Shown piece after piece: positions 56,974 through 64,000 of a DNA stretch of 64,000 nt. Location of the stretch: contig NZ_FZOC01000002.1 of the NCBI RefSeq assembly GCF_900188225.1, positions 492,310 through 556,309 on the forward strand, written 5' to 3'. This stretch comes from Humidesulfovibrio mexicanus. GTDB taxonomy: Bacteria; Desulfobacterota; Desulfovibrionia; Desulfovibrionales; Desulfovibrionaceae. Position 1 is the first letter of the stretch, and each line of letters opens with the position of its first letter. The position numbers were made by a program, and so were the translations under genes. The notes beneath the pieces are model-generated. The model was not told where the DNA came from. It saw only the letters and a list, made by a program, of their open reading frames with translations, and searched no databases.

Positions 56974-58191
56974 ATGGCCGAGAAATGGACCCGCGTTGAA
57001 AAGGGCATCCGCTACCGGGAGCACCCCACGCGGAAGCATGGCGTTGCCCCAGACAAGTATTTCGTGCTGCGTTTCACCGTTGACGGCCAGAAGAGGCAAG
57101 AGCCATTGGGCTGGGCATCCGAGGGCATTACCTTGGACAAGGCCCGTATAGAGCTTTCAAAGCTACGCGAAGCAAAGCGGACAGGCGCGGGAGAGCGCAC
57201 CTTGTCCGAGCGCCGGGCCAAGCATGAAGCCGAGCGTCAGGCGAAAGAGGCTGCCAAACTGGAAGCCGAGCGCACCGCTATGACCGTGGGTCAGTTCTGG
57301 CAGGAACGCTACTGGCCCGCACAGGATTACAAGGCCAAGGGCAGCCGCGTGACGGAACAGGGGCTTTGGCGCTTGTGGATTGCTCCGGCCATGCAGGACA
57401 AGCCGCTGGCGCAGTTGAGCGCCTTTGACGTTGAGCGCGTGAAGTCCGCCATGCTCAAGGCGGGAAGGGCCGCTGCCTCCGTCAAGTATGCCCTGGCCGT
57501 GGTGGGCCAAATCTGGACCCTGGCCGTGCGAGACGGCTTCGCATCCGGCCCTTGCCCGGCCAAGCTTGTGACGCTGCCCAAGAAAGACAACCGCCGCCAA
57601 CGCTACCTGTCTGCCGAGGAATCGCACTTGCTGTTGGCGGAACTCAAGAAACGCACTCCGACTTCTCACGATATGGCCCTGTGCGCCCTGGATATGGGCC
57701 TACGCTTCGGAGAGATCGCTGGGCTCACATGGCAGGACGTTGACCTTGAGCGCAAGCAAATCCTTATCCGCGACCCCAAGGCCCGGACCAACCGCGTAGC
57801 CTTTCTGACTGCCCGCACCCTGCGCATGTTGAAGAAGCGCAAGGCGGATGCCACAGGGCAACTTGTGTTCCCTGGCCGAGGCGGCGTCCTTATGGACCGC
57901 ATTTCCCATGTGTTCCGGCACGTGGCGGATGAGCTTTTCAACCAAGGCGTGAATGACCCTAGGCAGCGCGTGTGCTTCCACACGCTGCGCCATACTTTTG
58001 CAAGTTGGCTGGTGGAAGCCGGGACAAGCCTGTACGCCGTCAAGGAACTCATGGGCCATGCAGACTTTGATATGACGCAACGCTACTCGCATCTTTCGCC
58101 GGAAGGTCTGCGGGCTGCAATCGGGGTGCTTGAGCAACATGCCACGCCCGTTGAGTCTGCCAAGGTGGTGCATCTGCGGGGGGCGGAGTAG
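56974..58191 (+). CDS. Tyrosine-recombinase integrase
   Basis: GGGGGAAG supports ATG 56974 (405 residues); a GTG at 56935 is in frame but unsupported. An N-terminal arm-binding region (YFVLRFTVDGQKRQEPLG) and a charged linker precede the SAM-like core-binding domain (about 100-190). The catalytic domain has R244 in GLRFGEI, H336 and R339 in HTLRHTF, H362 in LMGHADF and nucleophile Y371 in RYSHL, all intact. It is oriented away from the tRNA-Pro remnant and should catalyse integration there. Confidence 0.95.
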   Translation: MAEKWTRVEKGIRYREHPTRKHGVAPDKYFVLRFTVDGQKRQEPLGWASEGITLDKARIELSKLREAKRTGAGERTLSERRAKHEAERQAKEAAKLEAERTAMTVGQFWQERYWPAQDYKAKGSRVTEQGLWRLWIAPAMQDKPLAQLSAFDVERVKSAMLKAGRAAASVKYALAVVGQIWTLAVRDGFASGPCPAKLVTLPKKDNRRQRYLSAEESHLLLAELKKRTPTSHDMALCALDMGLRFGEIAGLTWQDVDLERKQILIRDPKARTNRVAFLTARTLRMLKKRKADATGQLVFPGRGGVLMDRISHVFRHVADELFNQGVNDPRQRVCFHTLRHTFASWLVEAGTSLYAVKELMGHADFDMTQRYSHLSPEGLRAAIGVLEQHATPVESAKVVHLRGAE

Positions 58192-58236
58192 CCACGAACC
58201 CCGGCCTGTGTGGCTAGGCAAATTTTCCAGGGCCTA

Positions 58237-58259
58237 GGGGCGGCCTAATTACCCGCCCC
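58237..58259 (+). terminator. Hairpin after the integrase
   Basis: GGGGCGG (58237-58243) pairs with CCGCCCC (58253-58259) around a 9-nt AT-rich loop. Only GAAAAG follows, so termination would be Rho-assisted or weak. Confidence 0.4.
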
Positions 58260-58324
58260 GAAAAGCCGCTACCCTGGCGGCCTGGCCCTGGACTCTACCA
58301 GGGGCAAGCGAAGGGGGCTTGAGC

Positions 58325-59620
58325 ATGGATGCTGCGACAATGGACGGTAAAGCTGTTCTTGAAAAGTACTCCATTTCTATAGGCGAACTCGTGAAGGCCA
58401 TTCTCGGCGGGCTCCCGGCATATGACGCGGTTACTGGTAAGCGAGTCATTGACCAGGACTCTTTGGTTGCCCGCCCAAAGTACCAGACAGAGGAACAAGC
58501 GGCAAAAGTTGTTGACCTGATCGACTTGAGCAATGCCGTAAGGCAGACAAGGCGCGGGGAGAAGCCATTTCGCACCTATGCACCGGGGGGAGCATCAGGG
58601 ATTGATGAGATTGTGCGCCGCAACAAAACACAGCTTCTCATGAAGGATACGAAAGTCTATGAATTTCCAGCAGGACAGGAGAGCCCACAGGAACCGTGGG
58701 GAGTTTTCCCGTTGCGCTATGACACGTTTCACCGGGAGTATTCGGAGCCTGTAATGCTCGGATTTCACGGTGAAGGCGAGAGCGTCCAAGGGTTGTATCA
58801 AAAGCTCATTGGAGCAATGCGTTTCCCTGTGGCATTTGTGGAGGCTCGATTCGGAAGCACAACTACGGGAAAAACATTGGATATACGCCATGTGCCGCTT
58901 ACGCCGGGCCAAGACTGGCTTGGGAACCTGGACCCTCTTCTGAACCGAAAGCAGATAGCCCGAACCATCTCTGTCTTTGAACTGCTTTCCAGGTGGGCGG
59001 GTGCATCTGGCGAAAGCATGGGCGCACTCTCTGAAAGGCTTGTGCGATTCCTCAAGCATGGCACTCTGCATCTGTTTGAGCCCCATGAAGCGGGGGCGCG
59101 TGTTCTGTATGCCCCTTCAACAATAGGCGCGGCAAAAATCGAGATTGATTGTGCCGTAGCTTCGCTTGGCGGGTGGGCTTCTGGACTTGCAGAGGTTGAA
59201 ACTCTCTCTGCTCTCAGCGTTGACATGGTGGAAGTCGAGGCCATTGAAGCAGAAGAGTATAACGCGTCCTTGAAGCCTGTTGCCTCAAACGCCAGCGGCC
59301 TAGAGCCCGAACAGGTTGCGCCGATGGGGGGCGGGGAAGCCGAAGATGTACAAGGTAAGATCGAAGTGATGGTGCCTCAATCACTATTTGCAGGAAAAAC
59401 GCCACAGGCAGTACGCAATTCACTCAAGGAAGGAGGTTTCGATGAGCATATCATTGCGTACGTGCTACATAAGATTTTAAAAAAGAATAAAACCGAGGTG
59501 GGCCGTTTGCTAATGGCTGGCAAGTCAAAAGATGGACTGACTCCCGCCGACTCTACCTGTCTGCGTCACACAAATGGTCTCTTGGAAACTGCCGCAGGTA
59601 ATAAGATCGTCATAAGCTGA
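58325..59620 (+). CDS. Unrecognised 431-residue element protein
   Basis: An AGGGGG site precedes ATG 58325. The protein has 431 residues, no signal peptide and no clear membrane segment. An N-terminal region (SISIGELVKAILGGLPAYDAVTGKRV) is followed by a middle domain with FPLRYDTFHREY and DIRHVPLTPGQDWLG. An acidic linker lies around residues 290-345. The C-terminal domain (SLFAGKTPQAVRNSLKEGGF, then KKNKTEVGRLLMAGKSKDG) looks like a helical nucleic-acid-binding module. Codon use is more AT-rich than in neighbours, most of all in the last 250 bp. It stands between the integrase and the regulator, the usual cargo slot. I do not know its function. Confidence 0.75.
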   Translation: MDAATMDGKAVLEKYSISIGELVKAILGGLPAYDAVTGKRVIDQDSLVARPKYQTEEQAAKVVDLIDLSNAVRQTRRGEKPFRTYAPGGASGIDEIVRRNKTQLLMKDTKVYEFPAGQESPQEPWGVFPLRYDTFHREYSEPVMLGFHGEGESVQGLYQKLIGAMRFPVAFVEARFGSTTTGKTLDIRHVPLTPGQDWLGNLDPLLNRKQIARTISVFELLSRWAGASGESMGALSERLVRFLKHGTLHLFEPHEAGARVLYAPSTIGAAKIEIDCAVASLGGWASGLAEVETLSALSVDMVEVEAIEAEEYNASLKPVASNASGLEPEQVAPMGGGEAEDVQGKIEVMVPQSLFAGKTPQAVRNSLKEGGFDEHIIAYVLHKILKKNKTEVGRLLMAGKSKDGLTPADSTCLRHTNGLLETAAGNKIVIS

Positions 59621-59627
59621 CGGCGAA

Positions 59628-59686
59628 ACGCCTGTTTTTCTGCAATATGATGGAAAGACGCCTGTAGAATGCTGTCTCAACGCCTG
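59628..59686 (+). repeat. Three direct repeats ACGCCTG upstream of the AlpA-like gene
   Basis: ACGCCTG starts at 59628, 59658 and 59680, with spacing of 30 and 22 bp, each preceded by an A-rich base pair or two. Iteron-like sites of this kind bind excisionases or replication initiators. Confidence 0.45.
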
Positions 59687-59708
59687 CCAGTCTAGCTGAA
59701 AATGTTCC

Positions 59709-59770
59709 CATAAGCCCACAGGTGAAGCCGAGTGCGGATTGTCCGTGCGAGCGCGACCACAGGGCTTATG
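59709..59770 (+). repeat. Inverted repeat with internal hairpin before the AlpA-like gene
   Basis: CATAAGCCC (59709-59717) is exactly complementary to GGGCTTATG (59762-59770). The 44 nt between contain a CGGA/TCCG hairpin. The right arm abuts the AAGGAG ribosome site (59771-59776), so pairing could affect translation. Confidence 0.5.
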
Positions 59771-59780
59771 AAGGAGCAAG

Positions 59781-60011
59781 ATGCACGTTGACGCCTACGC
59801 CGATCTTGAAAAGACCCTGCCCCCGATTCTCTCCCGTACCGAAGTTCCAAAGCTCACAGGCGGGCTAATCTCCGCTGGACGCCTTGCTAATCTTGACTGT
59901 GAGGGCAAAGGCCCGCGCCGCATTACCTTGGGCCGCAAGGTGGGCTACACCCGCGCCGATTTCATTGCGTGGATGCGCTCACGTGGCGGACAGTCCGAGG
60001 CGGAAGGGTAG
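59781..60011 (+). CDS. AlpA-like helix-turn-helix regulator/excisionase
   Basis: AAGGAG precedes ATG 59781. The 76-residue protein has a compact winged-helix pattern: LSRTEVPKLTGGLISAGRLANLD as the HTH and GPRRITLGRKVGYTRADFIAWMRSRG as the wing and last helix. This matches small AlpA/excisionase-type proteins in which ...GRKVGY...FIxW is typical. They activate integrase or excision and regulate replication genes. The repeats just upstream may be its targets. Confidence 0.75.
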   Translation: MHVDAYADLEKTLPPILSRTEVPKLTGGLISAGRLANLDCEGKGPRRITLGRKVGYTRADFIAWMRSRGGQSEAEG

Positions 60012-60015
60012 CGCC

Positions 60016-60225
60016 ATGCAGAAAACAGAAAACCCCGCTGGCGGGCGGGGCTCTGTGCTGGTGCTGAAAGGATTCGTTTGCGTTGAATCCCTTCTATACC
60101 GGGCGGGCCTCGCCGTCAAACTGTGGACCCTGCGCTGGCTGCGCACCTTCACCTCTGAAATGGGCATGGCCTGTAGCCGCTGGACGGACAGGCTCACCAT
60201 TGCGCTTGAAGAGGTGGGCAAATGA
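60016..60225 (+). CDS. Small coupled ORF, unknown
   Basis: ATG 60016 lies 4 bp after the regulator's stop, and the TGA overlaps the next ATG (ATGA). The 69-residue product has a Gly/Arg-rich start (NPAGGRGSVLVLKGF), a moderately hydrophobic middle (ESLLYRAGLAVKLWTLRWLRTF) and an amphipathic C-terminal helix. The coupling on both sides argues that it is translated. No family recognised. Confidence 0.6.
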   Translation: MQKTENPAGGRGSVLVLKGFVCVESLLYRAGLAVKLWTLRWLRTFTSEMGMACSRWTDRLTIALEEVGK

Positions 60226-62624
60226 CATATGCCATTTCCACCTTCCGCGCCGTCATCGAGGCGGCGGGCCTGCGCCCCGGCGAGATCATGGCGGACGGGA
60301 CATTGCACCGCTGCCCGGTGGACGGCAAGCCCAACGCCAAAGACGGGGCCTATGTGCTCCATGTGGACGCCCCGGCCTCCGGCTGGTGGCAGAACTACCG
60401 CACAGGCGATGCGGACACCTGGACCGCCAAGGAAGAGCGGAGATTGAGCCCTGCGGAGCGGCAAGCACTCCAGGCGCGTATCGAGGAGGACCGCCGCGCC
60501 CGTGAAGCCGAGACTGTCACGCGCCATGCCGAGGCCCGCAAAAAGGCCCTGTACGTGCTCGCCAAGGCCCAGGATTGCACGGCGCACCCCTATCTTGAGC
60601 GCAAAGGCGCACGTGCCTGCCACGGCCTCAAGGTGGGCGAGGATGGCCGCTTGCTTGTGCCCGTGCTTTCGCCTGCGGACGGCAAGGCCATGAGCCTGCA
60701 AACCATCGCGGCGGACGGCGGCAAGTTGTTCCTCTCTGGTGGATGCACCAAGGGCGGCTACTTCGCTATTAAGGGCAACGCAGGACCGCTCTACATTGCC
60801 GAGGGATTGGCAACGGGCTTGAGCATCCATGAAGCCACGAAGCAAACGGTCCTCTGCGCCTTTAACGCCGGGAACCTTGAAGCTGTGGCGACTCATGCCC
60901 GCCAGAAGTACCCGGACCGGGAACTAGTGCTTTGCGCAGACGATGATCACGCCACGCCCGGCAACCCCGGCTTGAGCAAGGCGACTGCGGCGGCCCTGGA
61001 CGTGGGGGCATTTCTGGCCGTGCCGAGTTTCAAGGAACCTGCCGGGCGTACCGACTTCAACGATCTGCACCAAGCCGAGGGCCTGGACGTGGTGCGGGCT
61101 CAACTGGCCGGAGCATCCAAGCCTGTGGCCGTGGCAGAGGCCCCCATAGAGCCTGTGAGCTTCGATGCGCTGAATGTGCCGGACGTTGACCCTGCCTTGC
61201 TGCCCCCGATCTTGGGGGAGTTCTGCGGAGCTGTTGCCGAGGGCCTGCAAGTGCCCTTTGAGTTGGTGCTTATCAATGCCTTGTCCTGTGTGGCCGTGGC
61301 TGGGCAGCGCAAGTTCAAGGTGCAGGTGCGCCCGGACTACACGGAGCCCGTCAACATTTATGCCCTGGCGGCATTGCCCCCTGGCGAACGCAAGAGCGCC
61401 ACGGCGGAAGCCTGCAAGCGCCCGCTCATTGATTGGGAGACAGAAGCCCAGGAAGAGGCGCGGGAGAGCATCCGAAACACCCTGAGCGAACGCAAGACGC
61501 TGGAAAAGGCCATTGAAGCCAAGCGGGCCAAAGCAGGCAACGCCAAGACGGCAGAGGACCGCCGCGCCCTTATAGATGAAATCAGGGCGCTTGAAGCGGA
61601 GTTGCCCGAAGTGCCAGCCGCGCCCCGACTGCTGATTGATGACGTGACGCCGGAAGCAATCCCGGCATTCATGGAACGCCAGCAAGAGCGGGCGGGCATC
61701 ATCGAAGCCGAGGGCGGTCTGTTCGACATTCTGGCTGGGCGCTATTCCAAGGGAGTGCCGAACCTGGACGCCGTGCTGAAACTCTGGTCCGGCGAAGCGG
61801 TTCACGTTGACCGCCGGAGCGGGCAAAACATCGTGCTCCATGACCCAGCGTTGACCATCTGCCTTTCCCCTCAGCCGGACATTGTGCGGGGCCTGGCGGA
61901 CAAGCCGGGATTCCGGGGCCGTGGCCTCTTGGGGCGCTTCCTGTTCCTGTTGCCCAAAAGCCGCGTAGGTAGCCGAGAGGTGGAGCCCCAGCCCATTTCC
62001 CAGGCCGTGCAAGCCCGATACGCGGCCAAGGTGCGCGGGCTTCTGGCCCTGCCGTGGGCGCTGGGCTCTGACGGCAAGCCCGTGCCCTACCTCTTGCAGA
62101 TTGCGCCGGATGCCTACCGGGAGTGGGCGGACTTCCATCGTGACGTTGAAGCGGAACTGCGCCCCGGTGGAGAGCTTGAGCTGATTGCCGATTGGGGCGG
62201 CAAGTTGCACGGGGCCGCTGCCCGGCTTGTTGGGCTTCTGCATCTTGTGGAGCATGACGCCCCGCACCTGCACCCTATCGGCCTGGGCACCATGCAACAG
62301 GCGCTTGGCCTCGCGGCGGTCCTCACGGAACACGCCAAGGCTGCTTTTGCCCTCATGGGGGCGGACCCGGACATTGAATGCGCAAAGCATATCCTGGCCT
62401 GGATTGTGGACCGACACGTTGACGCATTCCAGGCACGGGAAGCCTTCCAGGCGGTGAAGGGCCGCTACTCCAAAATGGAGTTGGTCAAGGCTGGGCTCTC
62501 CATCTTGGAGGAACGGGCGTACATCTTCCCGGCCCAGGTGCCAGCGCGTGAACCGGGCAAGGCTGGCCGCTCCCCTTCACCTGGCTACAGCGTCAACCCC
62601 CTGGCCTTCGGGGGTGCCCAATGA
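60222..62624 (+). CDS. Toprim/DUF3987 primase-helicase-like replication protein
   Basis: The 800-residue protein opens with a short domain around HRCPVDGKPNAKDGAYVLH that resembles the degenerate zinc-binding part of element primases. A Toprim domain follows at about residues 185-285: LYIAEGLATGLSIHEAT gives the acidic residue, VLCADDDH the DxD and TDFNDLHQ the C-terminal part. Residues about 315-750 match DUF3987 proteins, a helicase-like family of satellites and integrative elements, including LPPGERKSAT, a P-loop-like position with Arg-Lys-Ser. Its probable task is priming and unwinding for autonomous element replication. Confidence 0.85.
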   Translation: MTYAISTFRAVIEAAGLRPGEIMADGTLHRCPVDGKPNAKDGAYVLHVDAPASGWWQNYRTGDADTWTAKEERRLSPAERQALQARIEEDRRAREAETVTRHAEARKKALYVLAKAQDCTAHPYLERKGARACHGLKVGEDGRLLVPVLSPADGKAMSLQTIAADGGKLFLSGGCTKGGYFAIKGNAGPLYIAEGLATGLSIHEATKQTVLCAFNAGNLEAVATHARQKYPDRELVLCADDDHATPGNPGLSKATAAALDVGAFLAVPSFKEPAGRTDFNDLHQAEGLDVVRAQLAGASKPVAVAEAPIEPVSFDALNVPDVDPALLPPILGEFCGAVAEGLQVPFELVLINALSCVAVAGQRKFKVQVRPDYTEPVNIYALAALPPGERKSATAEACKRPLIDWETEAQEEARESIRNTLSERKTLEKAIEAKRAKAGNAKTAEDRRALIDEIRALEAELPEVPAAPRLLIDDVTPEAIPAFMERQQERAGIIEAEGGLFDILAGRYSKGVPNLDAVLKLWSGEAVHVDRRSGQNIVLHDPALTICLSPQPDIVRGLADKPGFRGRGLLGRFLFLLPKSRVGSREVEPQPISQAVQARYAAKVRGLLALPWALGSDGKPVPYLLQIAPDAYREWADFHRDVEAELRPGGELELIADWGGKLHGAAARLVGLLHLVEHDAPHLHPIGLGTMQQALGLAAVLTEHAKAAFALMGADPDIECAKHILAWIVDRHVDAFQAREAFQAVKGRYSKMELVKAGLSILEERAYIFPAQVPAREPGKAGRSPSPGYSVNPLAFGGAQ

Positions 62625-63025
62625 GCTTGGCCGCCAAGTGGAAGAACAGAGCCAGCGGAGGCACTTGTGGGGATGAAGTTGTAAGCTCAATATTCCCAAT
62701 ATCCTCAAAATACCCCCTCAAGCCTAATTCTGAGGATTGTGGGAATATTGAGCATAAGAATCCAACCCCAGGCTTGAGCATAGCCGGGGGGCCTTGGGGC
62801 CTCCCCTGGCCGAAGCCGGAAGCCTTCCCTTTGGTGGTGCGGTCCGTGCCGTGGAAGTACGCCTGCCTTTGGGCAATCGTCTCCCACTTCGGCGCTGCGC
62901 TCACCAGAGATGCCGGGGGCGGACTTACCCTTACCTGTCCGGCCACGATGCCCCAGGAAGCCGCACAGGCGGCAAGAGACGGCCTTGCGGAGTTGGCCGG
63001 GTACATCGGGGGGCGGCTGCAATGA
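62621..63025 (+). CDS. Unknown 134-residue protein of the replication block
   Basis: ATG 62621 overlaps the primase stop (ATGA) and its own TGA overlaps the next ATG, so it is translated in a chain. The first 50 residues (SSIFPISSKYPLKPNSEDCGNIEHK) are encoded by AT-rich DNA that forms a long inverted repeat. The last 80 (VPWKYACLWAIVSHFGAALTRD onwards) are GC-rich and host-like. The N-terminal part may be shaped more by the DNA structure than by protein function. No family recognised. Confidence 0.6.
   Translation: MSLAAKWKNRASGGTCGDEVVSSIFPISSKYPLKPNSEDCGNIEHKNPTPGLSIAGGPWGLPWPKPEAFPLVVRSVPWKYACLWAIVSHFGAALTRDAGGGLTLTCPATMPQEAAQAARDGLAELAGYIGGRLQ
62685..62753 (+). repeat. Large AT-rich inverted repeat inside the 134-residue gene
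   Basis: The arm 62685-62707 is complementary to 62731-62753 over 23 positions with about three mismatches around the middle; GCTCAATATTCCCA is exact. The 23-nt loop is CT-rich. It is the strongest hairpin in the element and lies 60 bp after the primase gene. Confidence 0.75.
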
Positions 63026-63492
63026 AGATCATCTGCGACAGCCGCGAACAACTGGCCTTCACCTTTGGCGGCTATGGCTGCGAGGTGCAGGCCGGGACGC
63101 TCACCACGGGCGACTACTCCCTTGCCGGGCTTGAGGACCGCTGCGCGGTGGAGCGCAAGAGCCTGGACGATCTGCTAGGCTGCCTAATTGGCGAAGGCAG
63201 GGAGCGTTTCGAGCGTGAGCTTGCCCGCGCCGCTGGCCTGGAATGCTTCGCCGTGGTGGTGGAAGCGTCCATGCAGGACATGGCAGAGGGCCGCTACCGT
63301 TCGCGCATGAAGCCCCACGCGGCGCTTCAATCGGTGCTGGCCTTCCAAGTACGCCACGGCTGCCCGTTTCTCTGGTGCGGCAATCGGACCGGGGCAGAGT
63401 ACGCAACCTATCACTTCCTGCGGCATTACCTGCGGGAGGCGTCCACCAGATACAAAAGCATCCTTGAGGCCCACGGGCCGCAGGCAGCATAG
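63022..63492 (+). CDS. ERCC4-type nuclease domain protein
   Basis: ATG 63022 overlaps the preceding stop. The 156-residue protein is a lone ERCC4 (XPF-type) nuclease fold: CDSREQ at the N-terminus, TTGDYSLAG with the catalytic Asp, and AVERKSLDDLLGCL, the ERK-x3-D signature. Such single-domain nucleases occur in phages and satellites and cut branched or flap DNA. Its place in a primase block suggests processing of replication or recombination intermediates. Confidence 0.88.
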   Translation: MKIICDSREQLAFTFGGYGCEVQAGTLTTGDYSLAGLEDRCAVERKSLDDLLGCLIGEGRERFERELARAAGLECFAVVVEASMQDMAEGRYRSRMKPHAALQSVLAFQVRHGCPFLWCGNRTGAEYATYHFLRHYLREASTRYKSILEAHGPQAA

Positions 63493-63503
63493 GAGCTACT
63501 GAC

Positions 63504-64000
63504 ATGGCGAAACGTAAGGCAAAAGAAAAGCCCACGGACAAGGCCCCGGTGAAGATGCGGGAAATGACCCCGGCGGAACAGGCCCGATATGAGGCGTACA
63601 AGGTGCGGAAGGCTGCAACACCTGAGCCCTTGAAGTATGAGGAGGGAGAAACACGGGACGGGGTGCGGCAGTTGGTCAACCGCCAAGACTATCCTGTTGG
63701 CTTTGAGGTGTCTGCCATGATGGCGGCAACTGGCACCGTGGACCTTGGGGCGGGTACGGGCCTGATTAATCAGGCAGGCAATGCCGTGCCCACGTATAGC
63801 GACCCGGTGAACCACGGGAACGATATCATTGCCAGAATGACAGACATAGCCCCTAGTGACGGCCTGGAAGGGATGCTAGCCGCCCAAATGGTGACATGCC
63901 ACAACGCTGCAATGGAGTGTATGCGCCGGGCTCACGTAGGTGGGCAGACCCCTGAGGGCCGCAAGCTCAATCTCACTTTTTGCGGACCGTTTTCTGCGCA
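63504..64000 (+). CDS. Element protein of unknown function (3' truncated by window edge)
   Basis: AGGAG precedes ATG 63504 and the frame stays open to the edge, 165 codons. The N-terminus is Lys-rich (AKRKAKEKPTDKAP). A middle part has an alanine-rich MMAATGTVDLGAG stretch, and then LAAQMVTCHNAAMECMRRAHVGGQTPEGRKLNL. The last segment resembles a family of small phage or integrated-element proteins of unknown role with an AAQMV-HN-AMEC-RRA helix; I make this link from memory only. Confidence 0.6.
   Translation, partial: MAKRKAKEKPTDKAPVKMREMTPAEQARYEAYKVRKAATPEPLKYEEGETRDGVRQLVNRQDYPVGFEVSAMMAATGTVDLGAGTGLINQAGNAVPTYSDPVNHGNDIIARMTDIAPSDGLEGMLAAQMVTCHNAAMECMRRAHVGGQTPEGRKLNLTFCGPFSA

Larger units (their letters stand above)
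56769..64000. mobile_element. Integrated element at tRNA-Pro(GGG), left end; right end outside the window
   Basis: The element is defined by the tRNA-Pro remnant, an adjacent integrase reading inward, an AlpA-like small regulator, a Toprim/DUF3987 primase-like gene, an ERCC4-type nuclease and a string of ATGA-overlapping genes. Several intergenic parts are richer in A and T than the host genes. No capsid, terminase, tail or conjugation gene is seen up to the edge, so it may be a phage satellite, an integrative element or the early region of a prophage. Confidence 0.85.

Noticed and set aside
59628-59686. CRISPR array
   Set aside because: The repeats are only 7 bp with unequal spacing and no cas genes are in the window.
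62593-63051. A 152-codon minus-strand frame over the 134-residue element gene
   Set aside because: It is created by the inverted repeat and the antisense of a coupled gene chain and has no start signals.

Overview
The window reads as chromosomal DNA of a high-GC Gram-negative sulfate-reducer type bacterium, most likely Desulfovibrionaceae or a close relative. The reasons are: an ftsH-folP-cdaA-cdaR-glmM-galU-priA run, a selenocysteine tRNA, a ferredoxin:thioredoxin reductase beta-like chain beside a glutaredoxin, RRM-type cold-inducible RNA-binding proteins, and a homoserine dehydrogenase next to a phosphoglycerate-mutase-like protein. The assignment is from gene content and order only.

Layout. 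1-2.3 kb: end of an unknown gene, an ECF sigma operon with a small putative anti-sigma protein and a Spy/CnrR-like periplasmic sensor, then a 19-codon leader ORF coupled to an unknown gene. 2.4-5.4 kb: glnS with its own promoter and terminator, then a MarR regulator and a flavin reductase that share a 12-bp operator. 5.4-10.8 kb: two divergent glycosyltransferases and a SulP transporter fused to a zinc ribbon, a STAS and a cyclic-nucleotide-binding domain. 10.8-16.0 kb, leftward: trmL, rfbB, rfbD, a glycosyltransferase, tatD and a thioesterase, preceded by tRNA-Val and tRNA-Sec. 16.3-27.3 kb, rightward: ftsH, folP, cdaA, cdaR, glmM, galU, priA, a Skp-like chaperone and an SH3-repeat protein. 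These serve envelope precursor supply, c-di-AMP and quality control. 27.4-32.7 kb, leftward: a zinc-ribbon protein, an M48 protease with an SH3 partner, an HD hydrolase, a flavodoxin-fold reductase and the two ATPases of an oligopeptide ABC system. 32.8-35.3 kb: trmFO and two tandem RRM genes with duplicated promoters and leaders. 35.5-40.5 kb, leftward: glutaredoxin/FTR pair, polar amino-acid ABC transporter, tmk and an HD/OB nuclease. 40.6-46.4 kb, rightward: surE, fba, gap, a GAF gene, a second gap and pgk. 46.5-51.5 kb, leftward: aminotransferase, hom, apgM-like (probable homoserine kinase), thioesterase and amidohydrolase. 51.7-56.7 kb: a deaminase, a six-PAS sensor kinase and its single-domain response regulator.

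From about 56.8 kb to the right edge lies an integrated mobile element. Its left junction is a 49-nt 3' fragment of a tRNA-Pro(GGG) gene with that gene's terminator still beside it. The element carries a tyrosine integrase, a 431-residue protein I do not recognise, an AlpA-like regulator preceded by direct and inverted repeats, and a tightly coupled replication-type block. That block holds a 69-aa ORF, a Toprim/DUF3987 primase-like protein, a 134-aa ORF containing a large AT-rich inverted repeat, and an ERCC4-type nuclease. One further gene runs off the right edge. This element is the most likely place for undescribed biology.
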